Shown here: piece after piece, positions 9,464-18,807 of the stretch
Position numbering within the stretch: position 1 is the stretch's first letter
How the letters are laid out: every line of letters starts with the position of its first letter
Virus record (IMG/VR): IMGVR_UViG_3300020174_001540
Coordinates: 1-64,000 of that record
DNA: 64,000 nt
From: a virus
Reading direction: 5' to 3' (one strand)
The notes under the pieces: generated by a model
Database searches by the model: none
Seen by the model: only the letters and a program-made list of their open reading frames with translations
What the model was told of the DNA's origin: nothing
Position numbers and translations under genes: made by a program

Positions 9464-10836
9464 TAATCATTACTCCAATCATATTTAACAAGCTCAAAGT
9501 TGGTCCGTACTTTATCGTTTTCCAATGTATGCTTGGTTGTAAATACAAGATACCTACCTGATAGCTGTTGATGGTTATTAGAAGTACCTAAAGCATCAAA
9601 TCCTTGAACTGTAAGATCAATTAATTGACCAGGCATAATATCCATTCGGCCTGTTAATGATGCCGATACTTTAGTGTTGTATAAATGGTGCCTGTATGCT
9701 ATTCGGTTTGAAACTAAATCATCAAGTCTTTGGTCAGATGCCAATTCACGTGAAGTAGCATAAGGTCCGGTAAAATCACGGAATGCAAGAAACCGTGGAC
9801 CGTTGTCAATTCTAAATGTTTCTTCAGCAAATTCTCTAGAATGTGGAAAATCAATTTGGCCTCTTCGTGCCTGAACTCCTGACATATCAACAAACTCAGC
9901 TTCTTCGGTATACTTATATGTTGATTCAGTATAGTTGTGGTTTAATATATCAACTACACAAACCGTACTTGCATATCCGCCTGATTTTATATCTTTACCA
10001 ATATCACTACCTCTTGAATTAATAGTGATATATTCAATACGATTAAGTTGCTTTTCAGGTTCAGTAGGATCATATGTTGCATTAGGTGAATAAAAGAATT
10101 TTTGTATTACGTCATCTGCTTCAACTGATTCTTTAATTAAATATTCATCAGTCACAAAAAAGTAATCAGTTAAATTTTCAAAGAAACGATAAGTCTGTGA
10201 ATTTGCTTCACCATAAGCACGTCGAGCAAGGAACAACATTGTTTCCGACGGTGTGTAATGCGGGATAGCTAAATTGTTTAAACCAATTGTAGGTTGTATT
10301 GTAAACTTTCGGCTTTCATTTGTTGCAAAATTAACTAATGGAAATTTAGCAGTACCATATGGGAATGTTCTGCTTCCTTCATTTCTAACAGCAGTGCCAA
10401 GTGTTGCGAAATAATTTCTAAACGTATATTCAACAATTTGGTTTATTGATTTATTGGCAAACCCTTCTTCAACATCCGACGCAACGGCTGCCGAATAAGT
10501 AACTGCTGATATAAAATGAATATTATACCGAACACCATTCATACTTTCAGTAGGTACTAAATTATCAATACGAATAACCTGACACGCCAAATCATATTCA
10601 GTATCAAGGTCGTGGGATACAATTTTTAAAATTAATTGTTCTTCGCCAAGTAATGGTGTCTTGTCAAGGAAACCAACGGTGTCTAGGACAGCGGCTACAC
10701 CACTCCATGAAGTCATACCCATCGACTGATTGATTTCAATACCATCAATCATCCCGGCGATATTTTCATCAAGGTTTGTGTATTTGTTTCTTAACGTAAA
10801 TGAAACAATCGTATATGATGATGGATTAAATGCCAT
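9463..10836 (-). CDS. Baseplate hub protein, gp27-like
   Basis: 457 residues directly upstream of the gp5-like spike, the position of the gp27 hub trimer on which the spike sits. The opening (FTLRNKYTNLDENIAGMIDGIEINQSM) and the middle (GFANKSINQIVEYTFRNYF, PSETMLFLARRAY) match hub proteins of T4-like marine phages. No catalytic motif is seen. Assigned from length, position and these segments. Confidence 0.72.
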   Translation of the reverse strand: MAFNPSSYTIVSFTLRNKYTNLDENIAGMIDGIEINQSMGMTSWSGVAAVLDTVGFLDKTPLLGEEQLILKIVSHDLDTEYDLACQVIRIDNLVPTESMNGVRYNIHFISAVTYSAAVASDVEEGFANKSINQIVEYTFRNYFATLGTAVRNEGSRTFPYGTAKFPLVNFATNESRKFTIQPTIGLNNLAIPHYTPSETMLFLARRAYGEANSQTYRFFENLTDYFFVTDEYLIKESVEADDVIQKFFYSPNATYDPTEPEKQLNRIEYITINSRGSDIGKDIKSGGYASTVCVVDILNHNYTESTYKYTEEAEFVDMSGVQARRGQIDFPHSREFAEETFRIDNGPRFLAFRDFTGPYATSRELASDQRLDDLVSNRIAYRHHLYNTKVSASLTGRMDIMPGQLIDLTVQGFDALGTSNNHQQLSGRYLVFTTKHTLENDKVRTNFELVKYDWSND

Positions 10837-11091
10837 TTATAGTTTTATACTTTTTACAAATTCTTCGGTTACTTGTGGTAAATACTTTTTATCAATTAAA
10901 AAGATCTCACGTTTGTTTTCGTTTATTGCTCGTTCGTTATCCCAAATGCGCCAAGGTTTCCATTCTTCAGGAATAATACGTTTAATAATAATTTTACGAC
11001 CTTGTTCTGTTCTGATAATAACTCGGTCTTCCTTACGAAGATAAATTGTTTCAAAACTTTCAGGTGTTAATTTGACTAGATCAACTGCCAT
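10837..11091 (-). CDS. Small conserved baseplate-operon protein
   Basis: 84 residues, charged and rich in Arg/Lys/Ile, with no signal peptide or membrane segment. It abuts the hub gene with no gap and sits three bases from gp53, so it is translated within the baseplate operon. The sequence (RKEDRVIIRTEQGRKIIIKR) suggests a small beta fold. I do not recognise the family; a structural or assembly role is inferred from position only. Confidence 0.6.
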   Translation of the reverse strand: MAVDLVKLTPESFETIYLRKEDRVIIRTEQGRKIIIKRIIPEEWKPWRIWDNERAINENKREIFLIDKKYLPQVTEEFVKSIKL

Positions 11092-11094
11092 TTA

Positions 11095-11469
11095 TTAAAC
11101 CTCCCTATACCAATAGATGATGTTTTCATCGTTATCTTCTTGTGTCCAATCGACTACATCATCACCAATCCTACCTGATACATTACCGTATTTGTCAATT
11201 AAGAAATCTTTAAATTCTGCTTCCGACAACGGCCACTCATGGTAAGGATCCATTATATTGTTTGCCATATAAACGAGCCAAGTATAATCAACTGAACCGT
11301 AATAAAAATTAGCAATATCCTCAGCTCTTTCACCTTCACTAATTGTATATGGTAAATAAAGTAAAGGGTTTGTACTTACGTTACGAACAAATTGATTTCT
11401 TCGTGTAATGTCACGTACCTGTTTACCTTCGTATGTTATAATTGGAAAATTTTCAAAATACTTTGCCAT
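11095..11469 (-). CDS. 53: Baseplate wedge protein gp53
   Basis: 124 residues. It begins with the typical gp53 pattern: FENFPIITYEG, DITRRN, then TISEGERAEDIANFYYGSVDYTW around residues 42-64. That is the LysM-like helix-sheet region of T4 gp53, which links neighbouring wedges. It ends with WTQEDNDENIIYW. It overlaps the gp48 stop by one base. Confidence 0.88.
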   Translation of the reverse strand: MAKYFENFPIITYEGKQVRDITRRNQFVRNVSTNPLLYLPYTISEGERAEDIANFYYGSVDYTWLVYMANNIMDPYHEWPLSEAEFKDFLIDKYGNVSGRIGDDVVDWTQEDNDENIIYWYREV

Positions 11470-12452
11470 TAAGTTTCTCCTACCGCATTAGCATCTGCAC
11501 CGGCGCTAACACCATAATCATTCGCAGTTTGAATTTCGAGTTCTTGGAAGGTTAATGCTATTTGAACTGCTGATGGTTTACCACCTTTCATAATGCTTGT
11601 CAATCCGCCAACTTGATAATTAACAGTAAACTGTGTAACCATTGAAGTTTTATATTGCATCCAATGAGTAGGATCAATTCCCAATAAAAAGATATCTACT
11701 GTTGAAGGATATGACAAGAATGCCTGTGTAAGACCAGCAAAATCTCGTGCTACAGGTAATGTCTTTTGTTTGAACCTTTCAACAATCTTTTTAATCAAAA
11801 TTGAATCAGATTTATTCGTTGGATATAAATCAAATGTCATATTATGAGTTCTTAAATCAACACCTTCAAACGATAGTGTTTCTCTTGGGTTAACAGTATT
11901 TCCTTGCACCGTATCAAGTGTTCTGCCAATGTCACCTGGCAATTTACTACGCAAAAGGTATTGTGCTGACTTGGCGGTATCAGCAAGGCTTGATCCCATA
12001 ATCGCCGATCCTGCTGCATTAATAGACATATCCTCAGGTGCATTTCTACCCATACCCGCTCCTAATGACATTAGTAGTTGTGGTAGATCTGAAACTTTTG
12101 AATTGCCAAAATCACCAGATGCAGCAAATTCTCTTGCCGCAGTAGCAAGGTATTCCGTTGTTTTATTTCTTTCAAACCCATTAATTCTAAGGTTCGTATC
12201 ATCCTGTAGTGTTGTGGGAAAAGGTAGTTCAATAGAATTAATTGATCTTAATTCACTACCTACAGCTCTCTGCCCAACTCTTTCACTACTTGCGTTTAAT
12301 CCACCGCCTAGTGCAGTTTTAAAATCATAATCTTTAAAAACGAACAGAACCGAATGTGGTACAGGCGATGTTGGAAACGATAAATTACCTTGAGTGTTCT
12401 TATTGCGCCATGCATTTCTGTCCAGCTCTGGGCGAGTTGATGTTTTCGCCAT
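11469..12452 (-). CDS. 48: Baseplate tail-tube cap protein, gp48-like
   Basis: 327 residues. In T4, gp48 with gp54 caps the hub and starts tail-tube polymerisation. Here the N-terminus is basic and Asn-rich, followed by IELPFPTTLQDDTNLRING. The C-terminal tube-like domain holds VNPRETLSFEGVDLRTHNMTF, YPTNKSDSILIKKIVERFK, and a terminal TSIMKGGKPSAVQIALTF block, as in gp48/gp54 proteins of marine T4-like phages. It is the first gene of the minus-strand baseplate operon and is preceded by a late promoter. Confidence 0.8.
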   Translation of the reverse strand: MAKTSTRPELDRNAWRNKNTQGNLSFPTSPVPHSVLFVFKDYDFKTALGGGLNASSERVGQRAVGSELRSINSIELPFPTTLQDDTNLRINGFERNKTTEYLATAAREFAASGDFGNSKVSDLPQLLMSLGAGMGRNAPEDMSINAAGSAIMGSSLADTAKSAQYLLRSKLPGDIGRTLDTVQGNTVNPRETLSFEGVDLRTHNMTFDLYPTNKSDSILIKKIVERFKQKTLPVARDFAGLTQAFLSYPSTVDIFLLGIDPTHWMQYKTSMVTQFTVNYQVGGLTSIMKGGKPSAVQIALTFQELEIQTANDYGVSAGADANAVGET

Positions 12453-12470
12453 TTGATTCGGTCCTTTTCT

Positions 12471-12478
12471 TATAAATA
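12471..12478 (+). promoter_or_regulatory. Late promoter, plus strand (TATAAATA)
   Basis: Perfect T4 late-promoter octamer TATAAATA, 26 bases before the GTG of the gp4-like gene. A second perfect octamer on the opposite strand lies 11 bases away, so this short divergent gap fires both structural operons. Confidence 0.75.
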
Positions 12479-12489
12479 GTTTATGTTCT

Positions 12490-12497
12490 TATTTATA
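12490..12497 (-). promoter_or_regulatory. Late promoter, minus strand (TATAAATA)
   Basis: The plus strand reads TATTTATA, a perfect late octamer on the minus strand, 37 bases before the gp48 ATG. With the plus-strand octamer at 12471 it forms a face-to-face pair whose predicted start sites nearly touch. Confidence 0.75.
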
Positions 12498-12504
12498 TGG
12501 AAGT

Positions 12505-12969
12505 GTGAGCAGGATATTGGCGTATAGTGGTAGGTTTCGGCCGAAAAACCCGCAGAAATATAAAGGTGACCCCACAAAGATTATTTATCGTTCGCTGTGG
12601 GAGTTTAAATTCTTTAGACACGTAGATAAACATCCTGATGTGATTTGGTGGCAAAGTGAAGAGGTTATTGTACCTTATAGATCACCAATTGATGGGCGGT
12701 TGCATCGGTATTTTCCTGATGTGATTGTTAGGCAGAAAAAGCCTGACGGTAAGACCGAAACATTAATGATTGAAATTAAACCAAAGGCACAGACAAGGCC
12801 ACCTGATATTCGTAATAAAAGTACACTCAAAGGTCGTGTATCAAAACGCTATTTGAATGAGGTTAAAACCTGGGGTGTTAATGAAGCAAAGTGGAAAGCA
12901 GCACAAAATTTCTGTGCTGACCGCGGATGGAAATTTTTGATATATACTGAAGATCATTTAGGAGTTTAA
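12505..12969 (+). CDS. 4: Head completion protein, gp4-like
   Basis: 154 residues, GTG start; the only upstream ATG is followed at once by a stop. It matches T4 gp4 (gp50/65), the small protein that finishes the packaged head and has an endonuclease-like fold. Visible features are KIIYRSLWEFKFFRHVD, VIWWQSEE, FPDVIV and IEIKPK (about residues 24-93), the last a PD-(D/E)XK-like Asp...Glu-x-Lys pattern. First gene of the plus-strand structural operon, two bases before the next. Confidence 0.85.
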   Translation: MSRILAYSGRFRPKNPQKYKGDPTKIIYRSLWEFKFFRHVDKHPDVIWWQSEEVIVPYRSPIDGRLHRYFPDVIVRQKKPDGKTETLMIEIKPKAQTRPPDIRNKSTLKGRVSKRYLNEVKTWGVNEAKWKAAQNFCADRGWKFLIYTEDHLGV

Positions 12970-12971
12970 AA

Positions 12972-13580
12972 ATGGTAGCAAAATTATTTGACGATATACT
13001 ATTAAGAGGTATCCGTGAAGGGCAAATCCCTGCACGTACTGCAGGTGCCAGAGATTGGTATCGTCAGCAAGCCGCTACAGTTGGAAAAGGTGAAGCAAAA
13101 GGTGAAAAACTTATTCGTGAAGCCGGTAAAGAAAGATATGAAAACAGATTTAGGTTAGGCCATATGTATATGTTTGCATATGATCCAAAGCACAAAAAGA
13201 CATTACCATACTATGATAGGTTTCCACTTATATTTCCGATAAATAGAGCACAAGGTGGTTTTCTTGGTATCAATATGCATTATTTGCCACCCACCTTAAG
13301 AGCAAAATTAATGGACCAACTATATACTGTTGCCTCCAATAAAAAATATGATGAGACTACTAAATTGAGGATTAGTTATGACGTATTAAACGGAGCATCT
13401 AAGTTTAAGTTATTTGCACCTACGGTGAAACATTATTTAACAAAGCAGGTAAGAACGAGATTAGTATATATTAATCCTTCAGAATGGGATATTGCATTAT
13501 TCTTACCGACACAAAAATTTGTTGGTGCCAAACAATCAAAAGTTTGGTCTGACTCAAGAAAAGCCGTAAGAGGAAGATAA
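12972..13580 (+). CDS. Conserved T4-like structural-module protein
   Basis: 202 basic residues. The recognisable block is MFAYDPKHKKTLPYYDRFPL with GINMHYLPPTLRAKLMD (about residues 58-115), then ALFLPTQKF near the C-terminus. Proteins with this pattern sit beside gp4 in T4-like marine phages. I cannot name the T4 counterpart with certainty; a head-tail joining or DNA-end role is possible by position. It directly abuts the following tube-fold gene. Confidence 0.65.
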   Translation: MVAKLFDDILLRGIREGQIPARTAGARDWYRQQAATVGKGEAKGEKLIREAGKERYENRFRLGHMYMFAYDPKHKKTLPYYDRFPLIFPINRAQGGFLGINMHYLPPTLRAKLMDQLYTVASNKKYDETTKLRISYDVLNGASKFKLFAPTVKHYLTKQVRTRLVYINPSEWDIALFLPTQKFVGAKQSKVWSDSRKAVRGR

Positions 13581-14348
13581 ATGTCTTTTAACATATCAAA
13601 ATTTAAATCAAATATGGACCGTTACGGTGGACCTGCTCATACCTCATTATTTGAAGTTCAAATCATACCACCTGGTGTTAGAATTGAATCAGGATTAACA
13701 CCAAGAGAACTTACATTCTTTTGTAAAACTGCCGCGGTACCAGGTTTAACTGTAAGAACAGAAACACTTGAACAGATTGGCCAATTGCCAAAACAGTTTC
13801 CCGTAGGAATGGATAACCAACAATTTAATACAATCTTTATGCTTGACTCCGACCATGCTGTTGTGAGTTATTTCCATTCATGGATACAGTCAGTTGTAAA
13901 TTACGGTTCAAAAGGTGGAAGCTTTGCCGAGGTTGATGGGCAACTGCCGTATGAGGTGGGATACAAAGATGAGTATTCATGCCGAATGATTATCAAATAT
14001 TATTCAACACGTGGCAAAATTGAAACTTATTATGAAACAATTCTTGACGGATGTTATCCAACAATCATTGGTGATATTGATTTGGCGTGGGAAAACAATG
14101 ACAGCTTTGGCACATTACCTGTTGCGTTTGCATACGATCGCATTGCATTTAGTGGAGAAAAGGTTGGTTTGGTTGGAACACTTGAACGGTTTGGACGAGG
14201 TGCAGGATTGTTATCATTACTCGAATCAGTAGGAAGCATTGGTCAAACAATTCAACAAGGTTTAAGACCTGTTGGTATTCAAGATGCAATTAATAAGTTT
14301 ACTAAAGTAAGAAGCGATTTCGATAATATATCAAAAATATTTAGATAA
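13581..14348 (+). CDS. Tail-tube-fold protein (gp54/gp19-like)
   Basis: 255 residues. The core (LTFFCKTAAVPGLTVRTE, then FNTIFMLDSDHAVVSYFHSW, about residues 43-105) is the gp19/gp54 tube-fold signature. That fold belongs to T4 gp19 and to the initiator proteins gp54 and gp48. The C-terminal ~50 residues (amphipathic, Ser/Gly-rich) extend beyond a plain tube subunit. Its position among hub and assembly genes favours a baseplate tube-initiator role (gp54) over the main tube protein, which usually sits with the sheath gene. Confidence 0.65.
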   Translation: MSFNISKFKSNMDRYGGPAHTSLFEVQIIPPGVRIESGLTPRELTFFCKTAAVPGLTVRTETLEQIGQLPKQFPVGMDNQQFNTIFMLDSDHAVVSYFHSWIQSVVNYGSKGGSFAEVDGQLPYEVGYKDEYSCRMIIKYYSTRGKIETYYETILDGCYPTIIGDIDLAWENNDSFGTLPVAFAYDRIAFSGEKVGLVGTLERFGRGAGLLSLLESVGSIGQTIQQGLRPVGIQDAINKFTKVRSDFDNISKIFR

Positions 14349-14365
14349 TAAGAGAGAGATAAATT

Positions 14366-15067
14366 ATGACACTACCAAAAATTGATTTGCCGATTTATGA
14401 GATGGAATTGCCATCAACCGGTGAAACTATCAAGTACCGTCCCTTCACGGTTAAAGAAGAAAAGATTCTATTAGTTGCTCAAGCATCTAAAGATAGTACA
14501 CAAGAAATGGTTGCATCAAAGCAAATTGTAAATAACTGTTTGATTGACTATGATGTTAATAAATTAGCAATGTTTGATCTTGAGCTTATTCTATTAACAT
14601 TGAGATCAAAATCCGTTGATAACTTAATTGAAATGCAGATCACTGATCCTGAGACAGAAGAAACTGTTGATATTTCAATTGATTTAATGGACACTGAAAT
14701 TATTAAAAATGATAAGCATACTAACAAAGTTAGGATCAATGAAGATTACACATTAATTTTAAAGTATCCTTCGATTGATGAGTATATTAAGATTACTGAA
14801 ATGGACGAAGAGGATCCATTGGTATCATATCAAATTATGGTTTCCTGTTTGGATAAAGTTGCATCGGAAGATGAAGTTTATGAGTTTTCAAAGTATTCAC
14901 AAAAAGAAATAGATCAATTCATGGAAGATGTGACAACCCCGGTCGTTGACGGTATTAGACTATTTTTTGAAACAATGCCAAAAATAAGACACACTAAAAC
15001 ATACAAGAATAAAAACGGTGACACTAAAAACTTTGTAATAGAAGGAATGCGAAGTTTTTTTACATAA
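14366..15067 (+). CDS. 26: Baseplate hub assembly protein, gp26-like
   Basis: 233 residues. It has the T4 baseplate hub (gp26) family opening: LPIYEMELPSTGETIKYRPFT, then VKEEKILLVAQAS (about residues 7-40). A conserved middle follows (QIVNNCLIDYDVNKLAMFDLE, LRSKSVDN). The C-terminus ends MRSFFT. Its stop TAA overlaps the ATG of the next gene (TAATG), a translational coupling arrangement like that of tail assembly chaperone pairs. Confidence 0.82.
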   Translation: MTLPKIDLPIYEMELPSTGETIKYRPFTVKEEKILLVAQASKDSTQEMVASKQIVNNCLIDYDVNKLAMFDLELILLTLRSKSVDNLIEMQITDPETEETVDISIDLMDTEIIKNDKHTNKVRINEDYTLILKYPSIDEYIKITEMDEEDPLVSYQIMVSCLDKVASEDEVYEFSKYSQKEIDQFMEDVTTPVVDGIRLFFETMPKIRHTKTYKNKNGDTKNFVIEGMRSFFT

Positions 15068-15231
15068 TGTTGTGCCATTCATCACTGAGCGAATATTACC
15101 AAACGATGTTTGCTCTGGTACAACATCATAAGTATTCTATATCAGATATTGAAAGTTTGGTACCGTATGAAAAAGAATTATATTTTACAATGTTAATTGA
15201 GTTCATGGAAAAGCAAAACGAGAATAGGTAA
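15067..15231 (+). CDS. 51: Small hub-assembly protein, gp51-like
   Basis: A 54-residue ORF starting on the overlap with the gp26 stop and ending TAA at 15229-15231. It contains YYQTMFALVQHHKYSISDIE and VPYEKELYFTMLIEFMEK, the pattern (helix, then YE.elY..mL) of T4 gp51-like hub assembly proteins and tail chaperone C-halves. It fills the gap between gp26 and the tape measure. Small but well supported by coding pattern, overlap and position. Confidence 0.75.
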   Translation: MLCHSSLSEYYQTMFALVQHHKYSISDIESLVPYEKELYFTMLIEFMEKQNENR

Positions 15232-15236
15232 GAAAC

Positions 15237-17363
15237 ATGGCTAGAGAATATTCCAAAGATACAGAAGCAATCATTCAAAGGCTTAGGGATGAAGGTGACC
15301 TGATCCGTAATAGTGGAACAAATTCATTAAAATCAGTCAGTTCAAAACTCGACAAGTTTGGTGATGTTTTCAAATCAATTAACAATGGAATACAAGCTCA
15401 AAGCGTAATGCTAAAGCAAGCACAAGGTATTGCGGAAGAACAATACGAGTACACAAAAAGACAACAGGAATTTGATGATTTAAAATCAGAAAAGCTTTCT
15501 GATGATACTCGTAAGAATGCCGAAGCCCGTGACGCAAAATTAATTGACGGTGTTACAAAAGCATTTAACTTAGGTAACCTTACCAAATTACTTGCAGGTG
15601 GTGCAGGACTTGCTGCCGCAGGCCTTATAGGTAAAGGGTTTATGGATGAAAGATTTCCTAATGCATTTGACGGTATCAAAGATACAGTAGCGGACTTGCG
15701 AGGAACTATTGACGGTATGAACCAGGCAGCCGCTGAATTAACACGAACCGTTAATGAAATAAAAACAGATATTCAAAAATTTAAAGATGCTGTACCATGG
15801 GAAGCCCTTGCGATCACACTTGCAGGACTTGCCCTTCTTCCATCAAGAGCAGGTCGGTTTGGCTTTGGTCTTGCCGCAGGTGCTGCTACTGGTGCATATA
15901 AAGTATTTAAGGGTGCAAGGCAAGGTGATGCTGGTTTAGCACAAGCGAAGGCAATTAAAGAAGCACAAGAGCGAGCAGCGAAAGAAGCAGCAGAAGCAGC
16001 GGCAAAAGAAGCAGCAGAAGTTGCAGCAAAGCAAGCAGCGGAAGCGGCGGCTAAGAAAGCAGCTCAAACTGCTGCATCTGATGATAAGTTAATTGCTATC
16101 GCGGCGGAGCAGGCAGCAAAAGTTGCAAGTGAAGAAGCAGCAGAAGCAGCGGCAAAACGTACGGCGGCAATCTCAGCATCAGTCGCATTGCAACAAGCAG
16201 CATATGCTGATGCCGCTGGTCCTAATAGATATAGAATTCAACCACCGTCATTACCTCACCCTGGCAAAATGTTTACAGCACCGGGTCAAATGCCCGCGCC
16301 TAATATTAATATTACAGAAACACCTTCTGGTTTTATTTATCAAGATATGGATAATAATAATAGGTTTATGCCAAGGGATGTGGCGCAACAACGATTATCA
16401 GCTGCAGGATTTGGACCTGACGGTTTACCAAATTATGGTAAGGCGCCTCGACAACCACGTGTCGGCCCAAGGGGTGGGGATGCTGGTTTAGCAGAGGCAC
16501 GAAGAATGTTGCAAGTTGGAGAAAAGCAGGGTGCAGAACTTTTAGCAAATGCTGACCGAGGTTTGATGAAAAAAATGGTAGCATCTGAAACCACTAAAAT
16601 CGCGGTAAAATGGATTCCCGCTGTTGGTGCAGTTATAGGTCTTGGGTTTGTAGCATATAGTCTTATAATAGGAGATTATACAACCGCCGGTTTAGAATCA
16701 GTCGGTGTGGCAATGCCTAGTATTACTGGTATTGCTGCTGATATCGCCGCAGCTACTACTTCAATATTTTTCCATGTTGGAGGAGTAGGTCCTTATAACC
16801 AATTCAACCCAGCACACCGTGCACTGTATATGGAAATTGCTGCGATGTTACGAGATTCAGTTGATAAGTATATGGAAGATAAAGCAAGGGCAAGAGCAGA
16901 ACGAGCAGCACAACCTTCCCAATGGGAACTCTTAGCAAGAGAAGCAGAAATTAAAGGTGGCAATGCTCGTATTGCAAGTCAAGCAACTTATTATGAAAAA
17001 AATGAAAGTGGAGGATTTTTGGGATTGCGCCGTTATTCAGTATTTAATGCTGCAGGACAATTTGTTCGTTATTCACGTACAAAACCTGAAGGTACTACAT
17101 CTATGGATGGTTTCCGTATTAATCAAGCAAGGAATACTAGTTACCCATCAGCACAGCGCCAAATGGCACGAGCACAAATGGTTGCAGCAGGTGCAATAGG
17201 CACAGGCGGACAATATAACATCCATATGGGTGATACCGTTAACGCCCCAATGAATTATACTGAAGGTTCTAAGTCACAGGCAAATGTTAGAATGAACGGT
17301 ACAAGTCTGCACGGCGGTGCTACCGATGATCCGTTTAATAATTTGCCACCAGGTATTAACTAA
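15237..17363 (+). CDS. Tail tape-measure protein (gp29-like role)
   Basis: 708 residues. The N-terminal ~75 residues are coiled-coil. A hydrophobic stretch follows near residues 115-140 (LLAGGAGLAAAGLIGKG), then an Ala/Glu/Lys coiled coil at about 235-320 built of KEAAEAAAK-type heptads. Further hydrophobic segments near 455-480 look membrane-active, as expected of a tape measure ejected at infection. The motif GDAGLA occurs twice, flanking the coiled coil, a sign of internal duplication. It is the last gene of this plus operon and overlaps the next minus gene tail to tail by 8 bases. Confidence 0.72.
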   Translation: MAREYSKDTEAIIQRLRDEGDLIRNSGTNSLKSVSSKLDKFGDVFKSINNGIQAQSVMLKQAQGIAEEQYEYTKRQQEFDDLKSEKLSDDTRKNAEARDAKLIDGVTKAFNLGNLTKLLAGGAGLAAAGLIGKGFMDERFPNAFDGIKDTVADLRGTIDGMNQAAAELTRTVNEIKTDIQKFKDAVPWEALAITLAGLALLPSRAGRFGFGLAAGAATGAYKVFKGARQGDAGLAQAKAIKEAQERAAKEAAEAAAKEAAEVAAKQAAEAAAKKAAQTAASDDKLIAIAAEQAAKVASEEAAEAAAKRTAAISASVALQQAAYADAAGPNRYRIQPPSLPHPGKMFTAPGQMPAPNINITETPSGFIYQDMDNNNRFMPRDVAQQRLSAAGFGPDGLPNYGKAPRQPRVGPRGGDAGLAEARRMLQVGEKQGAELLANADRGLMKKMVASETTKIAVKWIPAVGAVIGLGFVAYSLIIGDYTTAGLESVGVAMPSITGIAADIAAATTSIFFHVGGVGPYNQFNPAHRALYMEIAAMLRDSVDKYMEDKARARAERAAQPSQWELLAREAEIKGGNARIASQATYYEKNESGGFLGLRRYSVFNAAGQFVRYSRTKPEGTTSMDGFRINQARNTSYPSAQRQMARAQMVAAGAIGTGGQYNIHMGDTVNAPMNYTEGSKSQANVRMNGTSLHGGATDDPFNNLPPGIN

Positions 17364-18753
17364 ATATCTTTTTAATTTGGTTATCAATTGCAGTTTGCGG
17401 ATCATTAATATATTGGTTTATATTAAATAGATCTTTAAGCTCATTCAGGATTTCAATCCTTACTGAATCATTATCGTTAAAGTATTTAATTCTTTCATCA
17501 ATATCCCACGCATTAGCGACTAACAATTTTTCTTGAATATGTTTAGGTATTTGTAAACAATCAGGATCATATTGTGGATCAAGAAATGGTACAATATCGG
17601 AATAGGCATATAGTACAGGTCTAAAGTTTAGTGAGTCATTAATTGACACGCATCTAAAAATCATTCCATACTTATATCTTTTTGTTTTATCATTGACCTC
17701 GGACGGAAGCAATGCTTCTTTATAATTTTTATGTTCTATAACATTATTATATAGTTCTGTAAATGCAGCAGTTTCTTTAAGAGTTGTTTCCGCTCGTTCT
17801 GATCTACCGTCCTTTGATTTATTAACACCATTCTTTCTTAATGGAATATAATAAGAACAATCATCGGATTTGACATCCTTTAGAAACTTATCCCAAATAA
17901 ATCTCCTACTGCCTTTGTCCTGAAATAACGTACCGGCAAAAAACATATTATGAGTTTTCTTAACTTCATCATCAAAGAAACTATCGAGTGTTTTTGGTTT
18001 AAATTTTTCATCATAGATAATATGCTGTAATTGTGATATATCAAGTTGTTGAAAGTTTCTTGTACCACGTGTATCATCGGCAAAATAAAACAGTTTCGTT
18101 TTAATTCCCATTTTATCAAAGTACGGTGTATAGATTGCAGGATCAATTGAAAAGGCAATCAATTCTTTATTCAATTTATTTACTTTATTGATATATCCAA
18201 TACACTCCATAAACCAAAAGTAATCTTTTGTACTAAACGCATATGGTGATACACGCTTATCCCAATTAGAAGTCATATCGGTATTCATTTCATCAATTTT
18301 TTGCATTATATCAGAATCAGTACCAATATAATCAAAGAATTCGTTTTGCATATTATGTAGGAATTCAGAATAATCTTTACCACAAAACTTTTGTAATGGC
18401 AGCCTAAAGAAATCATCAGTACCTAAAATGATGTGGTCAACAACAGGTAAATCAACAAAACTATCATCCAACCAAGAACGCATTGTAATTGCATTCTTTT
18501 CCTTATAGTCAGGTCCGTTACCTTCTTTTCTTAAAAGACTATCGGTAGCACCACGTTGGAGTTCATAGTAATTATCAGTGAGGCCGCAACCTGCACCGAT
18601 TGTAATAATATTATATTTGTCTTTAATGTTTTCTTTTACAATACGAGCTGGGCCGTAGATGTGCGTATAGGAATTATGATTTCCTTTATCCATAAAAATA
18701 ACGGTTGGTTTACTCTCATCAATAATAAGATTACCCATCAATTTAAAAATCAT
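17356..18753 (-). CDS. GT-B-like glycosyltransferase candidate
   Basis: 465 residues with a strong AGGTGA before the ATG. There is no signal peptide or membrane segment. The C-terminal third (VLYAYSDIVPFLDPQYDPD, then helical ELKDLFN) parallels the C-terminus of the protein at 27695-28945 (GVIPFLHPSYD), which suggests a common GT-B-type fold with a sugar-nucleotide site. The acceptor is not visible; glycosylation of hydroxymethylated DNA or of a virion or cell-surface component are options. The assignment rests on fold-like pattern only. Confidence 0.45.
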   Translation of the reverse strand: MIFKLMGNLIIDESKPTVIFMDKGNHNSYTHIYGPARIVKENIKDKYNIITIGAGCGLTDNYYELQRGATDSLLRKEGNGPDYKEKNAITMRSWLDDSFVDLPVVDHIILGTDDFFRLPLQKFCGKDYSEFLHNMQNEFFDYIGTDSDIMQKIDEMNTDMTSNWDKRVSPYAFSTKDYFWFMECIGYINKVNKLNKELIAFSIDPAIYTPYFDKMGIKTKLFYFADDTRGTRNFQQLDISQLQHIIYDEKFKPKTLDSFFDDEVKKTHNMFFAGTLFQDKGSRRFIWDKFLKDVKSDDCSYYIPLRKNGVNKSKDGRSERAETTLKETAAFTELYNNVIEHKNYKEALLPSEVNDKTKRYKYGMIFRCVSINDSLNFRPVLYAYSDIVPFLDPQYDPDCLQIPKHIQEKLLVANAWDIDERIKYFNDNDSVRIEILNELKDLFNINQYINDPQTAIDNQIKKIFS

Positions 18754-18770
18754 TTATCACCTCACATAGT

Positions 18771-18807
18771 AAAAGAAAGGGACCGAAGCCCCTTTCAGTC
18801 ATTTTTT
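18771..18807 (-). terminator. Bidirectional intrinsic terminator
   Basis: The stem GAAAGGG...CCCTTTC (18775-18796) has a UUCG-type loop on the minus strand and is followed by TTTT there, and by TTTTTT on the plus strand. It closes the minus transcript ending with the gene at 18806 and could also stop plus-strand read-through. Confidence 0.8.

Noticed and set aside
15954-16170. Repeat tract in the tape-measure gene as a possible CRISPR or satellite repeat
   Set aside because: The repeats encode Ala/Glu/Lys heptads of a coiled coil and have no uniform spacer; coding explains them.
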